Assembly (NCBI GenBank): GCA_937965925.1
Contig: CALCME010000112.1
Coordinates: 1-6,084 of the forward strand
DNA: 6,084 nt
Source of the DNA: Candidatus Absconditabacterales bacterium
GTDB taxonomy: Bacteria > Patescibacteriota > Gracilibacteria > Absconditabacterales > Absconditicoccaceae
Direction: 5' to 3'
A model generated the notes under the pieces. It had not been told where the DNA came from. It did not search any database and worked only from the letters and a program-made list of their open reading frames with translations. Every line of letters starts with the position of its first letter. Within the stretch, counting starts at the first letter, position 1. This document shows, piece by piece, positions 5,609 through 6,084 of the stretch. The translations under genes and the position numbers were made by a program.

Positions 5609-6084
5609 ATGAGATTTCGATCGAGGTGCATCTTATCAATTTTTTTGAGTTCTTTGTTTCAGCCTTTGATTACGTGAGTATGATTCGCTCAAAGTGTAGC
5701 AGAAGAACAGGAAGAACAGACATTACAAAAAGTAGATGCAGTAGGAACCTTTGTCGATAAAATTGCAGATGTCGTAGAAGTAAAAGTCAAAAATGAAGAG
5801 CTTCTCGAACGTTTCGAACAGAAGAAAGAAGAAATGGAGGAGCTACTAGAAGAGACGAAAGAAGAAATAGAAGCATCTTGAGTGTCAGACTCTCAAGAAT
5901 CGAAAGACATTATCCAAGAATTAAAGAAAACAGTCTATTTAAAGACATATTCTTGATTGACAGATCATGATGGAATAGATGATATCGTCCAGGTAGAATG
6001 ATGAGTAGTCGAGCAAGAGCAGGCACAAGAGACAGCGATTGAGTCTATGCAGTGAGAAGACAGTTGATGACACCCGTCATATAC
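5609..6084 (+). CDS. Secreted Glu-rich coiled-coil protein, N-terminal part, 3' end outside window
   Basis: ATG 5609 is the first start after in-frame TAG 5576; 158 codons are visible with UGA=Gly and the frame runs off the window. Residues 1-28 form a signal peptide: basic MRFRSR, a hydrophobic core CILSIFLSSLFQPLITGVGF containing two TGA glycines, and a likely signal peptidase I site near FAQ. The mature part is acidic and rich in Glu, Gln and Lys. Residues about 57-90 have the heptad-like spacing of a coiled coil (LLERFEQKKEEMEELLEETK). A D-x-D-G-I-D-D-I segment at 119-126 is reminiscent of calcium-binding loops but too short to assign. I recognise no named domain and infer an exported or cell-surface protein. 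A weak -10 (TAGAAT, 5576-5581) without a good -35 lies upstream. Confidence 0.8.

Noticed and set aside
2..6084. UGA read as tryptophan (Mycoplasma-type code) or as selenocysteine
   Set aside because: Trp is impossible at CGGG, DCDG and CGDG turns and would give Trp runs; selenocysteine would not occur at this density or without a nearby SECIS element.

Overview
The window is AT-rich bacterial DNA that only makes sense if UGA is read as glycine (NCBI translation table 25). Read that way it holds five plus-strand genes packed head to tail. Every complete gene ends in TAA. TGA codons fall on conserved glycines: the CGGG of a thrombospondin type 1 domain, the DNDCDG metal-binding motifs and the CGDG/ECDDG/GDGC motifs of a Myxococcus-type cysteine-rich repeat. 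This points to Absconditabacteria (SR1) or Gracilibacteria (BD1-5/GN02), small-genome Patescibacteria/CPR bacteria. The sequence alone does not separate the two. With the standard code the same DNA looks almost empty and full of broken frames.

Region 1 (2-3070) is the 3' part of a very large cysteine-rich secreted or surface protein; 1022 residues are visible and its start lies outside the window. Its order is: Cys-rich N-terminal part, four exact 40-residue tandem repeats, a thrombospondin-1-like domain, three DNDCDG motifs, a glycine run, two DUF4215-type repeats, then two SLH-like modules and a helical C-terminus. Region 2 (3153-3896) encodes a lysine-rich protein ending in a helix-hairpin-helix domain, probably a DNA-binding or nucleoid protein. 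Region 3 (3976-5112) encodes a polytopic membrane enzyme of the MraY/WecA/TagO polyprenyl-phosphate sugar-1-phosphate transferase family with changes at some usually conserved residues. Its start codon sits in the loop of a terminator-like hairpin next to a promoter that would give a leaderless mRNA. A heptanucleotide repeat (GATAAAA x4) runs through its stop codon into the spacer before region 4 (5146-5424), a 92-residue protein weakly resembling the DUF721/DciA C-terminal fold. Region 5 (5609 to window end) is the N-terminal part of a secreted, glutamate-rich, coiled-coil protein. Between regions 4 and 5 lie about 180 bases with a promoter-like signal and a possible 26-codon small ORF.

The likely theme is the cell envelope: a disulfide-rich surface protein with an S-layer-type anchor, a lipid-linked sugar transferase that could start a wall or surface glycan, and a second exported protein. 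The lysine-rich HhH protein and the DciA-like protein look like chromosome-associated genes lying among them. No operon linking them functionally is proven. All strong coding signal is on the plus strand; I saw no rRNA, tRNA, CRISPR array or insertion sequence.
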